From the NCBI RefSeq assembly GCF_013393385.1, contig NZ_AP023239.1, positions 1,240,001 to 1,304,000 of the forward strand: DNA of 64,000 nt, given 5' to 3'. The notes under the pieces were generated by a model, which did no database searches, was not told where the DNA came from, and was given only the letters and a program-made list of their open reading frames with translations. The position numbers and the translations under genes are program-made. The first letter of the stretch is position 1, and each line of letters opens with the position of its first letter. Shown piece after piece: positions 50,747-59,576 of the stretch. This DNA comes from Paenibacillus sp. URB8-2. GTDB lineage: Bacteria; Bacillota; Bacilli; Paenibacillales; Paenibacillaceae.

Positions 50747-51427
50747 TTAAATTTCGGTCTCTTCCGTTTCGGATGCGGCGAAGCGGCGCCGGAAGCTGTT
50801 GGTCCAATTCGATTCAATGAATTCAGCGGCAGCGGCGAAATCCTCCTCTTTTAGCGCGCCGATAATTTTCTTATGTTCCTCCACCGATTGCTCCGCTCCC
50901 AAAAAGCCTTTAAAATACGTAACCTCATAACGCCGGAGCTTTTTCTTAAGCCCATCCAACACACTGATAAGCTCTTCATTTGCAGACAAATCGATGATTA
51001 CCTGATGGAACCGGGCGTCGCATTGCTGGGCTTCCAGTGCATTTTCCTGTTTAAGAGCGCGTTCCAGTTCTTCGTTGATTGTATCCAACTGCCGGATATG
51101 CTCCGGCTTAATATTTGCTTTGGCAAAAGAAACGGCAAGCTTCTCAAGTGACTGGATGATCGGATACAAACGGTGTGCCTGATAAATATCAACAGGAGCA
51201 ACCTGTGTCCAGCTATTGGCCTTGGTCTGCACCATTCCTTCTTCTTCCAGTCTTAATAAAGCTTCGCGGATAGGGGTGCGGCTTGCGCCCATCGCGTCCG
51301 CTAATTGCTGATCTTTCAGCTTGTCGCCCGGCTTTAATTCTCCGCTGATAATCCATTCTTGTATTTGAAGGTACACTTGCTCACGAATCGATGTGCGTTT
51401 GACTTTGGTTGTAGATTTTGGCAGCAA
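50747..51427 (-). CDS. GntR-family (FCD type) regulator of the diaminopropionate operon
   Basis: A 226-residue regulator with winged helix (GDKLKDQQLADAMGASRTPIRE-like, residues about 35-60) and an all-helical FCD effector domain (about 85-215) containing the metal-ligand pattern DARFHQVI and EEHKKII. Start is TTG with GAGGAGG 7 bases upstream. Divergent from dpaL with two inverted operator copies between, so it probably represses dpaL in the absence of an amino-acid effector. Confidence 0.9.
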   Translation of the reverse strand: MLPKSTTKVKRTSIREQVYLQIQEWIISGELKPGDKLKDQQLADAMGASRTPIREALLRLEEEGMVQTKANSWTQVAPVDIYQAHRLYPIIQSLEKLAVSFAKANIKPEHIRQLDTINEELERALKQENALEAQQCDARFHQVIIDLSANEELISVLDGLKKKLRRYEVTYFKGFLGAEQSVEEHKKIIGALKEEDFAAAAEFIESNWTNSFRRRFAASETEETEI

Positions 51428-51452
51428 TAGGGCGCCTCCTCAATTCTTTTGT

Positions 51453-51561
51453 ATGTAATATATCATGTGCAATTTAGCAGTATCAAATCTCGCTTTGCTT
51501 CAGCGTGGAAAGACTTGATTGACAGCAAAATATATGGAATGTAACATGTGATATATTACAT
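51453..51561. promoter_or_regulatory. dpaL promoter and paired GntR operators
   Basis: ATGTAATATATCATGT (51453-51468) and, inverted, ACATGTGATATATTACAT (51544-51561) are copies of one site differing by a two-base insertion. The second overlaps the -10 box of a TTGACA (51519-51524) / TAACAT (51542-51547) promoter with 17-base spacing; the first lies near the start of the GntR gene. Confidence 0.7.
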
Positions 51562-51604
51562 TACAATGGATACAAAAGGGTTATGAAAAGAAAGGAGTCT
51601 GATG

Positions 51605-52813
51605 ATGGATACTGCGGATTTTCAGTATATTGCGAACGAACGGGCGCGTAAGATGAATGGCGATAGAACGCCGGTGCGGTTCATTGACCGTGAAGCGGCT
51701 GCAAAAGTGAGAAACTTCCACAGGAGTTTTGCTGAATATGAGCCTACGCCCCTGCACAGCCTGAAAGCTTTATCTCACAAATTAAACGTGGGCGGCATAT
51801 GGATCAAGGACGAATCGTACAGATTCGGACTGAACGCTTTTAAAGTGCTGGGCGGCTCTTATGCTGTCGGCAAGTATTTGGCGGAGCGGCTAAATCTGGA
51901 TATCTCGGAGCTTGATTTTGAGAAACTGCAATGCAGGGAGATCAAAGAGCGGTTGGGAGAACTTACTTTTGTTACGGCAACAGACGGAAATCACGGCAGA
52001 GGGATTGCCTGGGCGGCCAATCAGCTGGGACAGAAATCAGTGGTGTTCATGCCCAAAGGCTCTTCGGCAGCAAGGTTGCAAAATATCAGAAAGGAAGGAG
52101 CGGAAGCCTCCATTACGGAGCTGAATTATGATGACACGGTAAAAATGGCCGCCCGGTACGCCGCCGATCATCACGGATTTCTGGTTCAGGACAGCGCGTG
52201 GGAGGGCTATGAAGACATCCCTACCTGGATTATGCAGGGATACTGCACTCTGATTCATGAAGCAATGGAGCAAATGAAGGGGGACGGAAAGGGCTGTCCA
52301 ACCCATGTATTTCTTCAGGCGGGTGTCGGTTCCTTCGCGGCAAGCGTGCTGGGCTATTTCGTGGCGGAATTCGGCGGCGAACGTCCGATAACGATCATTG
52401 TCGAGCCGAATGAAGCAGCGTGCATCTATAAATCCGCCGTGAAAAATGACGGGAAGCCCCATGCGGTAACCGGCGATCTGCCGACGATTATGGCGGGATT
52501 GGCCTGCGGGGAGCCCAGCTCGGTGGCTTGGGAGATTTTAAGGGATTATGCGGATATGTACATTTCCTGTCCGGATGCGGTGTCGGCCAAAGCCATGCGA
52601 ATGCTCGGCAATCCTTTGCCCGGCGATCCGCGGGTCGTTTCCGGAAAATCCGGCGCTGTGGGATTGGGAGTTCTGAGCCTGATTCAGGAGGAACAAGCGC
52701 TGCGGGAAGTGGGGGAACGGCTTCAATTGAACGAGAAATCGAGAGTTCTCATCATCAGCACAGAAGGCGATACGGACCCGGAGGGGTACAGGGACATCGT
52801 ATGGGGCGGCTAA
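51605..52813 (+). CDS. dpaL: Diaminopropionate ammonia-lyase
   Basis: A 402-residue PLP enzyme converting 2,3-diaminopropionate to pyruvate and two ammonia. The PLP lysine is in RFGLNAFKVLGGSYA, and phosphate-binding and substrate motifs follow in TATDGNHGRGIAWAA and VFLQAGVGSFAAS. Length fits the family (E. coli YgeX). GGAG lies 7 bases before the second of two adjacent ATGs, which I use. Followed by an M20 hydrolase 20 bases on, the same gene neighbourhood as in other diaminopropionate clusters. Confidence 0.94.
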   Translation: MDTADFQYIANERARKMNGDRTPVRFIDREAAAKVRNFHRSFAEYEPTPLHSLKALSHKLNVGGIWIKDESYRFGLNAFKVLGGSYAVGKYLAERLNLDISELDFEKLQCREIKERLGELTFVTATDGNHGRGIAWAANQLGQKSVVFMPKGSSAARLQNIRKEGAEASITELNYDDTVKMAARYAADHHGFLVQDSAWEGYEDIPTWIMQGYCTLIHEAMEQMKGDGKGCPTHVFLQAGVGSFAASVLGYFVAEFGGERPITIIVEPNEAACIYKSAVKNDGKPHAVTGDLPTIMAGLACGEPSSVAWEILRDYADMYISCPDAVSAKAMRMLGNPLPGDPRVVSGKSGAVGLGVLSLIQEEQALREVGERLQLNEKSRVLIISTEGDTDPEGYRDIVWGG

Positions 52814-52832
52814 GTGAAAGGAGGAAATGAAG

Positions 52833-54077
52833 ATGACATTCAGCAGTTTGAACTTATCTATTCATGCCGACCGATTGCTTAGACATATTCAGCAGCTTGG
52901 ACAAATCGGCCGTGACCCGGGCAATCAGTTGACCAGGTTGGCGGCTTCGGACAATGACAAGAACGGCCGCGACGCGCTGATCGCATGGATTAAGGAGGCC
53001 GGCCTGGAGGCGGCGGTTGACCGGATCGGCAACATCTTCGGCATTTGGCGTGTTCCAGACCAAGATCATCAAGCACCGGTCCTGATTGGCTCGCATATTG
53101 ATACCGTCATAAATGCCGGCGTGTACGACGGCTGTTATGGTGTTCTTGCCGGCCTTGAGGTCATTCGGACACTGCGGGAGGCCGAATTCATCCCTTCCCG
53201 TCCTATAGCAGTCGCGGCATTCACGAACGAGGAAGGCGTGCGCTATGCCCCCGATATGATGGGGTCGCTCGTGTATGCGGGCGGGCTGCCGGTTGAGGAG
53301 GCTCTGGCCTCTGTAGGGACGGACGGAAGCGTACTTGGTGAGGAATTGGCTCGTATAGGCTATGCAGGTACCGAGGAGCCGGGCTTCATGATGCCTCATG
53401 CTTATGTGGAGCTTCACATTGAACAAGGACCTGTGCTGGAAAGTATGGACATTCCAATCGGTGCGGTCGAGAATCTTCAGGGGATTTCGTGGCAGCGGAT
53501 CACCATTGAGGGTGTCGCCAACCATGCGGGTACGACTCCGATGTCGATGCGCAAAGATGCGGGATATGTGGCAGCCCGTGTCATTACATTTTTACGCGAC
53601 CGTGCGATCCGTTCGCAGACGCCTGCCGTGGCGACAGTTGGCTGCATCCGCTTTGAGCCTGATGCGATCAATGTCATCCCTTCAAGGGCCACTTTTACTG
53701 TTGACCTGCGTAATCCGGACGAGCAGAGTTTACAGGCTGAAGAAGCGGCGCTTGCGGGCTACCTCACTGAACTTGCCTCTGCCGAGGGGGTGACCATTCT
53801 TACAGAGCGCATGGCGCGTTTTGAGCCGGTCACTTTCAACGCTGCTATTGTCGGGATGGTGGAAGCCGCCGCCAAGCAGCGCGGTCTGACCTCCAAGCGG
53901 ATGACGTCCGGTGCCGGTCATGACGCTCAGATGATTGCCCGCATATGTCCGGCAGCGATGATTTTTGTTCCGAGCATCGGCGGCATCAGTCATAACCCGC
54001 AGGAGCACACGCCGTGGCCCGACCTGGTTGCCGGAGCCAACGTACTTCTTGATGTTATAGCCGATCTTGCCCGGTAA
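52833..54077 (+). CDS. M20-family amidase (N-carbamoyl-amino-acid hydrolase / allantoate amidohydrolase type)
   Basis: A 414-residue zinc hydrolase that cleaves an amide or carbamoyl bond of an amino-acid derivative. Metal ligands are visible in GSHIDTV, YDGCYGVL, TNEEGVRY, HIEQGP and SHNPQEHT, plus the dimerisation-domain contact NHAGTTPM. The HIEQGP and GVRF/Y-type motifs place it with carbamoylases (HyuC/AtcC/AllC). AAAGGAGG stands 8 bases before the ATG at 52833. In context it may prepare diaminopropionate or a related amino acid for DpaL. Confidence 0.93.
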   Translation: MTFSSLNLSIHADRLLRHIQQLGQIGRDPGNQLTRLAASDNDKNGRDALIAWIKEAGLEAAVDRIGNIFGIWRVPDQDHQAPVLIGSHIDTVINAGVYDGCYGVLAGLEVIRTLREAEFIPSRPIAVAAFTNEEGVRYAPDMMGSLVYAGGLPVEEALASVGTDGSVLGEELARIGYAGTEEPGFMMPHAYVELHIEQGPVLESMDIPIGAVENLQGISWQRITIEGVANHAGTTPMSMRKDAGYVAARVITFLRDRAIRSQTPAVATVGCIRFEPDAINVIPSRATFTVDLRNPDEQSLQAEEAALAGYLTELASAEGVTILTERMARFEPVTFNAAIVGMVEAAAKQRGLTSKRMTSGAGHDAQMIARICPAAMIFVPSIGGISHNPQEHTPWPDLVAGANVLLDVIADLAR

Positions 54078-54657
54078 GGCACGAAATTTAGGCATGGCCC
54101 GTCTACATTTGCGAAAGAAGGGGAAGCGCGTGCAGACGGTCATTTCCCGTAATCTGGACCCGAATATTCCGGCCGTAATTTCATGTACCGAGCTCCATAC
54201 GGACGGCATCCGGAATGCGATTCCGACGCATGTAGAGATCAAGGGGGACACCCGCAGCTACACACCCGAGGTTCAACAGATGCTGGAAGAAAGAATGCGG
54301 GCCATAGTCGAGGGAATATGCGGCATGCATGGTGCGGGATGCGAATTTCACTATACCCATGAGTTTGCGCCGACGGTGAACTGGATGGAATGCGTGGATG
54401 TCGCCGTAAAGGCGGGCTTGAATGTGGCGGGGGAAGCCAAGGTCGACGCAAATGTGCAGCAGGTGAAGGTTTCAGAGGATTTTTCCGCATTTTTGCAAAA
54501 TATCCCGGGCTGCTTCGTTTTCATTGGAAACGGCGCTGCTTCGGACGGTAAGGGCAATATCCCGCTCCATAACCCGCTCTATGATTTCAATGACAATATT
54601 TTGAAAATTGGAGCGGAGTATTTCGCAGAATTAATAAGAATTCGGCTGCCCGAATAG
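54067..54657 (+). pseudogene. 5'-truncated M20 amidohydrolase (HipO/IAA-amino-acid hydrolase type)
   Basis: The 196-residue frame contains only the C-terminal half of an M20D amidohydrolase: from QTVISRNLDPN through RSYTPEVQQMLEERM to EDFSAFLQNIPGCFVFIGNG and LHNPLYDFNDNIL. The usual N-terminal catalytic half of about 220 residues, with the first metal ligands, is absent. The first 20 residues are unrelated filler overlapping the end of the previous gene. A deletion with breakpoint near 54128 is the simplest explanation. A translated fragment would have a partial metal site and is unlikely to be active. Confidence 0.82.
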
Positions 54658-54735
54658 CCTTAATATGGTAAAGTGGAAGAAGCGGTCATGGCCGCTATAG
54701 ACGAGACGAGTGAAGATGAGAAAGGAAGAGACGAG

Positions 54736-55434
54736 ATGAGCTTAGAAGAGAATCGATTGGATTTAAGCCGCATTATTTTTATCGGAAGAACCTATGAGGA
54801 GTATATGGCGATGTTCGGTCTGTCCGAAGAGGAGCTTCAAGGGCGGACCGTTCTGGATTGTCCGGGCGGCGCATGCGCGTTTACGGCCCGGGCGAATGCG
54901 CTCGGAGTGGGGGCGGTGTCGATCGACATTGCCTACGGGTATCCTGCCCGGAGTCTTGAAGAGAAAGGGCTGGAGGATATCCGGCATGCGATGGACCAAA
55001 TGGAAAAAGCCCGGGCCGGTTTCAAGTGGGACTATTTCTCCTCCGTGGAGGAGCTTCGGGAGCATCGGGAACGTGCTCTGCAGGAATGTACGGCCGATAT
55101 GGCGCGTTACCCGGAGCGGTATGTTCCAGCGGTTCTGCCCGTTCTGCCGTTCGATGACGGCCGGTTCGATCTGACGCTGTCCGCGCATTTTTTGTTCATG
55201 TACGGCGACCGGCTCGATTATGACTTTCATCTGAAGACGCTGCGGGAACTGCTGCGTGTGACCCGAAAGGAACTGCGCATTTATCCGCTGGTCGGCCTGT
55301 CGGGAGAACGGTACGGCAAAATGGACGACCTGCTGGCTCAAATTGCGCAGGATGGCTGCACTGCAGAGGAAATCCGGGTGCCCTACGAGTTTCAAAAAGG
55401 TACGGGACGCATGCTGAGAATTGTAAAAGGCTGA
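54736..55434 (+). CDS. Class I SAM-dependent methyltransferase-like protein
   Basis: A 232-residue protein with motif I TVLDCPGGACAFTA and the acidic strand end VSIDIAYGY of a SAM-binding Rossmann fold, then LPFDDGRFDLTLSAHFLFMY, typical of methyltransferase motif IV to V. The Cys-Pro in motif I (DCPGG for D-x-G-x-G) is a known variant of a family of uncharacterised methyltransferases. Target unknown. Start uncertain: 54736 has AAAGGAAG upstream; ATGs at 54688 and 54673 are in frame. Terminator follows. Confidence 0.78.
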   Translation: MSLEENRLDLSRIIFIGRTYEEYMAMFGLSEEELQGRTVLDCPGGACAFTARANALGVGAVSIDIAYGYPARSLEEKGLEDIRHAMDQMEKARAGFKWDYFSSVEELREHRERALQECTADMARYPERYVPAVLPVLPFDDGRFDLTLSAHFLFMYGDRLDYDFHLKTLRELLRVTRKELRIYPLVGLSGERYGKMDDLLAQIAQDGCTAEEIRVPYEFQKGTGRMLRIVKG

Positions 55435-55451
55435 CGCATATCAAACGGGCA

Positions 55452-55485
55452 ATCCGGTCTCCGGTGAGGAGGCCGGAATTTTTTT
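55452..55485 (+). terminator. Rho-independent terminator of the methyltransferase gene
   Basis: ATCCGGTCTCC (55452-55462) and GGAGGCCGGAAT (55468-55479) pair and are followed by TTTTTT. Confidence 0.88.
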
Positions 55486-55573
55486 GCGCAAAAGTGGCAA
55501 CATTTCCCTCCGGAATCCGTTAATTAAATAAAGAGATACAAAATTTAGCAGTCCAGGCTGGAGGGGAACATGA

Positions 55574-56482
55574 ATGAAAAATAACAAGGGAGAGGGTCAA
55601 AGAGGAAGGGGCTGGCTCAATTGGCGCAGAGCGCTCGGTCTGATGCTTGCGCTAGTTCTGCTGTGTACCGGCCTGTTCGCGGGAGAGGCGAAGGCGGCTG
55701 GCACACAAATGCTCGTGATAAACAAAAAGGTCAACAAGCTGGCCTTTTTCGATGGCGGCAAGCTGGTTAAGGTATTCCCGGTGGCTACCGGCAAGGAGAA
55801 GAGTTTGACCCCGGAAGGCAGCTTCAAGATTTTCAATAAAATTAAAAACCGGCCTTATTACAAAGATCATATTCCCGGCGGCGATCCCGCCAATCCGCTT
55901 GGCGACCGCTGGCTCGGGCTGGATGCGTACGGCACAAGAGGAACGACTTACGCCATTCACGGCAACAACAGAGAGTCTTCGATCGGCAAGTATGTCAGCG
56001 CGGGCTGCATCCGGATGCATAATGACGACATCCACTGGCTGTTTCCGCAGGTGCAGAGAAATACGACGGTGGTTATCACTTCCACAACGCTCGATATGGA
56101 GAGCGTCGCCCGGAAATACGGCTATGTGCTGGAGCAAAAGACGGTAGAGGGTACGATTATTATTGACGGAACGGCGATTAAGCTGAGCCGGCCTTTTCTG
56201 CTCAAAGACTCCCGCGTGTATGTTCCGCTCAGAGAGACGGCATCCGTGCTAGGCGCCAAGCTGGGGCTGGACTCCGCAGGGGCGCTGACGATCACGGCAG
56301 GCGGCCGGACGGCGTCGCACAAGCCGCTGACCGACTACGCCACCGTGAACGGGACGAAAGTACCGATGCTTGCGTCGCGCAATGAGAGCGGGACGCTGAT
56401 GATTCCGCTGAGCAGCGTTCCGCTGTTGTTCGGCGTTCAGATCCAGTGGACCGGGTCGAGCAGCACCGTTACGATTTTATAG
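55574..56482 (+). CDS. L,D-transpeptidase with C-terminal copper-amine-oxidase-like domain
   Basis: A 302-residue exported protein. A basic N-terminus and hydrophobic stretch (residues about 18-42, ending AKA) form a signal peptide. The YkuD domain (about 45-175) has H129 in YAIHGNN and the catalytic C145 in VSAGCIRMH, so it would make 3-3 peptidoglycan cross-links or attach proteins. Residues 195-302 form a stalk/copper-amine-oxidase N-terminal-like domain (RVYVPLRETASVLGAKLG), common in Paenibacillus wall proteins. GGAGGGG before the ATG. Confidence 0.93.
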   Translation: MKNNKGEGQRGRGWLNWRRALGLMLALVLLCTGLFAGEAKAAGTQMLVINKKVNKLAFFDGGKLVKVFPVATGKEKSLTPEGSFKIFNKIKNRPYYKDHIPGGDPANPLGDRWLGLDAYGTRGTTYAIHGNNRESSIGKYVSAGCIRMHNDDIHWLFPQVQRNTTVVITSTTLDMESVARKYGYVLEQKTVEGTIIIDGTAIKLSRPFLLKDSRVYVPLRETASVLGAKLGLDSAGALTITAGGRTASHKPLTDYATVNGTKVPMLASRNESGTLMIPLSSVPLLFGVQIQWTGSSSTVTIL

Positions 56483-56510
56483 GCATACGGTTCCTTATAG
56501 CAGACGAAAG

Positions 56511-56541
56511 AAGCTAATCCTGAGTACCGGATTAGCTTTTT
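56511..56541 (+). terminator. Rho-independent terminator of the L,D-transpeptidase gene
   Basis: AAGCTAATCC (56511-56520) and GGATTAGCTT (56529-56538) with TTTT following. Confidence 0.88.
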
Positions 56542-56634
56542 ATGTTTCGCAACATTGGCAACAGCCATCGAAGCTTGTTCTGTGATACTCTATCTCCGAA
56601 CATTTTATTCCAGGCACTTCAAAGGAGCGTTTTT

Positions 56635-57048
56635 ATGGACGAAAAGAATGCAGGCTTTTGGATTAGACTGGGCGCCCAAGTGTTGGACGGTCTCTGCTTC
56701 GGGCTCCCGGCGGCGATCATTTACTTTCTCATCACTGGCGGAAACACAGAGGGAAGACTTTCACGAGATATTCTGACCACCGCCTATATGGTGCTTGTGC
56801 CGGTATTCTGGAACGGCCGCACAATCGGCAAAAGAATTTGCGGAATCCGTATTCAAAAGCTCGATGGAACTTCACCCGGTATCGGATCGATGCTGCTGCG
56901 TAACGGGCTATGCTGGCTGTTGTACAGCTACACTTACGGGATTGCCATTATTATCAGCATCGTGATGGTGATTGTCCGGAAGGACCGGAGGGCGATTCAC
57001 GATTTCGCTGGCGGAACGGAAGTCGTCTATGACAACCCTGGACTATAA
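56635..57048 (+). CDS. RDD-family membrane protein
   Basis: A 138-residue protein with three hydrophobic helices. It shows the RDD layout: an N-terminal helix with RLGAQVLDGLCFGLP (the Arg-Asp pair of the family in variant form), NGRTIGKRICGIRIQ between helices, and a terminal DRRAIHDFAGGT. Function of the family is poorly known, with suggested roles in transport or ion exchange. AAAGGAG lies before the ATG at 56635; a longer frame upstream runs into a terminator. Confidence 0.87.
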   Translation: MDEKNAGFWIRLGAQVLDGLCFGLPAAIIYFLITGGNTEGRLSRDILTTAYMVLVPVFWNGRTIGKRICGIRIQKLDGTSPGIGSMLLRNGLCWLLYSYTYGIAIIISIVMVIVRKDRRAIHDFAGGTEVVYDNPGL

Positions 57049-57052
57049 AGAA

Positions 57053-57880
57053 TCAGGCCTGAAGCGCTTTTTTCAGCGAATCCTTTAAGTGTTCAACGAA
57101 CCTTCGACGGATGTCCGGCGTTAATTCCAGCAGGGAGAGATAGGGATTCAAATCTTCAAGTTCAACCAGCAGAAGCTCTCCTTGTTTCGTCCGGCATGCA
57201 TCTACCCGCTGTATTCCCCAATCCAGATTGTTCCACTCAATGAACCGATTCGCGAAATTCAAATCCTCTTTGGTCGGGGCATACTCCGTCAGGATCCATC
57301 TCTTTGTTTGGTCCGGCGCATACAGCGCGTATTGAAATTCATGATCAATAAAATAAAACGAGACCTCATATTCGAAATCAATGAACGGTTGAATCAGAAT
57401 ACTCCGCTCTTCGGCGGCATCCAGTTTGGATTGCAGATCCTTGAAGGATACAATCTCAAGACCTATGGAATCTGCCCCGTCCTTCGGCTTGGAAATATAG
57501 CTCGGGGCTTGCGGCAAATCGACAATCCGCTCAATATCATCAATGGTCGGGATGACGGGATATCCTGCCTTGGTAAGCTCCAATAGATATTCCTTCCCGT
57601 TCATATCGCCTTTGCCGTTAAACGAATTATACGTTTTGTATGAATGGGTGGCAGCTCTTTCGCGAAACGACCAATACTTGTCCTTGAAATGGGCGACGGG
57701 CCCGGCATTTCGGATAACGATGAGATCATAATTTTTCTCAAAAGAATGAATGTCCTGCGGATGGCAAATCGTGAGCGCGAACGACTCTCTGAGCCGGGAA
57801 GTCAGAAACAAATCTTCCTCATAGTAAGTGCGCCCTTTGGCTTCGTAATACAAATCCGTGACAAATAATAGAGTGTTCAT
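57053..57880 (-). CDS. ATP-grasp family ligase-like protein
   Basis: A 275-residue cytoplasmic protein. ATP-grasp features include the Lys strand in YISKPKDGADSIGLEIVSF, RSILIQPFIDFEYEVSFYFI, and the metal-binding end GELLLVELEDLNPYLSL. The N-terminal part (IVIRNAGPVAHFKDKYWSF) reads as the pre-ATP domain of glutathione-synthetase-like enzymes. Product unknown; comparable proteins join amino acids or peptides. ATG at 57880 follows GGAAGG; a Met at 57892 lies on that site. Convergent with the RDD gene. Confidence 0.8.
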   Translation of the reverse strand: MNTLLFVTDLYYEAKGRTYYEEDLFLTSRLRESFALTICHPQDIHSFEKNYDLIVIRNAGPVAHFKDKYWSFRERAATHSYKTYNSFNGKGDMNGKEYLLELTKAGYPVIPTIDDIERIVDLPQAPSYISKPKDGADSIGLEIVSFKDLQSKLDAAEERSILIQPFIDFEYEVSFYFIDHEFQYALYAPDQTKRWILTEYAPTKEDLNFANRFIEWNNLDWGIQRVDACRTKQGELLLVELEDLNPYLSLLELTPDIRRRFVEHLKDSLKKALQA

Positions 57881-58079
57881 ATACGTTCGCATCCTTCCAA
57901 GGGGATAGTCGGGTCTTTAATTGTTTTGAACCAAGTATAATGGCTGTTCCAAGCGGAGGCATCTATTTTTTGTGGATTGGTACAATTCCTGTACGAATGG
58001 AAACGGTGTAAAATGTAATGGAGCAAAAATAGAACTTGCGAAAGTTCCAGTACCACACGCGGAAAGGAAAGGATAAAGA

Positions 58080-59141
58080 ATGGAGCAGAAAACGTACAGT
58101 CTTGTCATCGTAGGGTTCGGGGGAATGGGCAGCTACCATGTGCAGTTAATTGAGCCGTCCGAGCATCTGGCGGTAACCGGCGTTTATGATTTGGTCGACT
58201 ACCGGATGGAACTGGCTGCGGCCAAGGGCTTTAAGACTTATGACAGTTTGGAAGCGGTCTTATCTGATGAAACCGTCGATGTCGTGCTGATTGCGACCCC
58301 TAACGATGTCCACAAGACCATCGCCATTCAGGCGTTGAAATCAGGAAAGCATGTGATCTGTGAAAAACCGGTGACTATAAACAGCGCCGATCTGCTTGAT
58401 ATTATCGCTGTAGCCGAGGAAGAGGACCGGATCTTCATGGTGCACCAGAACCGGCGCTGGGACGAAGATTTCCTCATTATTCAGGATATCATCCAGAAGA
58501 AAAAGATCGGCGAGGTGTTTCATCTGGAGTCCCGCGTTCAGGGAGCCAACGGCATTCCCGGCGACTGGCGCCAGCTCAAGGCGTACGGCGGCGGCATGCT
58601 GCTGGATTGGGGCGTCCATCTGCTCGATCAGCTTCTGCTGCTCACCGGCAGCAAAATCGACAGCGTCAGCGCCGAATTAAGCACCATTCTCGGAACCGAG
58701 GTGGATGATGGGTTCACCGGCTTGATCCGGTTCAAAGACGGCCTGTCCGCTGTAATCGAGGTCGGAACGACCAACTTCATCAAGCTGCCCCGCTGGTATG
58801 TCAAGGGCACGGAAGGAACCGCCATTATCCGCGACTGGGATCTCAGCGGGGAGATCGTGGTGAATAATCCGGATGTAGTCAAGGTCGAGCCGAAGCCGAT
58901 TCAGGCGGGCCAAGGGCTCACGAAGACGATGGCGCCTCCTTCGGAGGAATCGACTTTGCGCTTGCCGATCGAGAACCCTGAGAGCACGAAGCAGAGCTTC
59001 TATGATAATTTTGTCTCGGTGATCGAAGGAAAGAGCGAGCCGCTGGTCAAGAACGGGGAGGTCCACCGTGTGCTGCGGTTGATTGAAACGATTTTTGAAG
59101 CGGCGGAGAAGCAGGTCATCCTTAAAGGTCTGGAGCTGTAA
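58080..59141 (+). CDS. Gfo/Idh/MocA family oxidoreductase
   Basis: A 353-residue NAD(P)-dependent dehydrogenase. Rossmann domain: VIVGFGGMGSYHVQLI (about 7-22), then the family motif GKHVICEKPVTI (about 93-104) with the catalytic Lys, and the C-terminal sheet domain with GGGMLLDWGVHLLDQLL including the conserved Asp-x-x-x-His pair. Such enzymes oxidise or reduce sugars, inositols and related polyols. No sugar genes flank it, so the substrate is open. AGGAAAGG lies before the ATG. Confidence 0.93.
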   Translation: MEQKTYSLVIVGFGGMGSYHVQLIEPSEHLAVTGVYDLVDYRMELAAAKGFKTYDSLEAVLSDETVDVVLIATPNDVHKTIAIQALKSGKHVICEKPVTINSADLLDIIAVAEEEDRIFMVHQNRRWDEDFLIIQDIIQKKKIGEVFHLESRVQGANGIPGDWRQLKAYGGGMLLDWGVHLLDQLLLLTGSKIDSVSAELSTILGTEVDDGFTGLIRFKDGLSAVIEVGTTNFIKLPRWYVKGTEGTAIIRDWDLSGEIVVNNPDVVKVEPKPIQAGQGLTKTMAPPSEESTLRLPIENPESTKQSFYDNFVSVIEGKSEPLVKNGEVHRVLRLIETIFEAAEKQVILKGLEL

Positions 59142-59172
59142 ATCAGCCTAATCGTTCCGAAGCTCGCCGCCC

Positions 59173-59202
59173 TTGCCAGCCGGGACCGGGCCGGTTTATA
59201 AT
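59173..59202 (+). promoter_or_regulatory. Promoter of the ABC-F leader
   Basis: TTGCCA (59173-59178) and TATAAT (59197-59202) with 18 bases between, about 375 bases upstream of the ABC-F start, giving a long leader. Confidence 0.6.
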
Positions 59203-59208
59203 GGGAAT

Positions 59209-59576
59209 AATTCAAATTCGGACAATTGACGGAGGATCTCCCCTACGATGAAGAACTAATGCGTTTCCTGAGAAGACCAGCCAACTTGTGATAAGCATAT
59301 GCACAAGCCGCGGTGCGCCCATGAGGGCGGATGGTCAGGGATACGTATGTCTTCGGGAGATTCAAGGGATCGCTAATCGTTTCGTTTAAAAAGGCTAAGG
59401 AACAGTTGCCGCGGATCGCCCCGGCAATGATCCTGTTCATGGCTGTTGCCGTTCGGCAGTAGGCCTGCCATTGGTTGAACGTTGAACGAACCGCGCCATT
59501 CCGTCTTCCTTTCATACGATATTTTTGACCGCAGCGGCAGCTGCGGTTTTTTATTTTGAATTTGGAGGGATGACGG
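59209..59576 (+). other. Long 5' leader of the ABC-F gene, probable transcription attenuator
   Basis: About 370 bases without a substantial gene. GGAGG (59231-59235) serves a four-codon frame ATG AAG AAC TAA (59248-59259). A hairpin with arms GAACAG/CTGTTC (59400-59405, 59433-59438) and inner TTGCCG/CGGCAA (59406-59411, 59422-59427) follows, then TTGCCG near 59446 which could pair with CGGCAG at 59535-59540 in the terminator arm. The leader ends in a strong terminator 20 bases before the ABC-F ribosome site. This is the plan of drug-inducible attenuators of antibiotic-resistance ABC-F genes; induction is inferred. Confidence 0.6.
59529..59557 (+). terminator. Rho-independent terminator immediately before the ABC-F gene
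   Basis: CCGCAGC (59529-59535), loop GGCA, GCTGCGG (59540-59546), then TTTTTTATTTT. It would stop leader transcripts before the coding region unless an alternative structure forms. Confidence 0.85.

Noticed and set aside
59142..59576. T-box or other known riboswitch before the ABC-F gene
   Set aside because: I looked for the conserved T-box sequence and found none; the mini-ORF plus terminator plan fits ribosome-mediated attenuation better.
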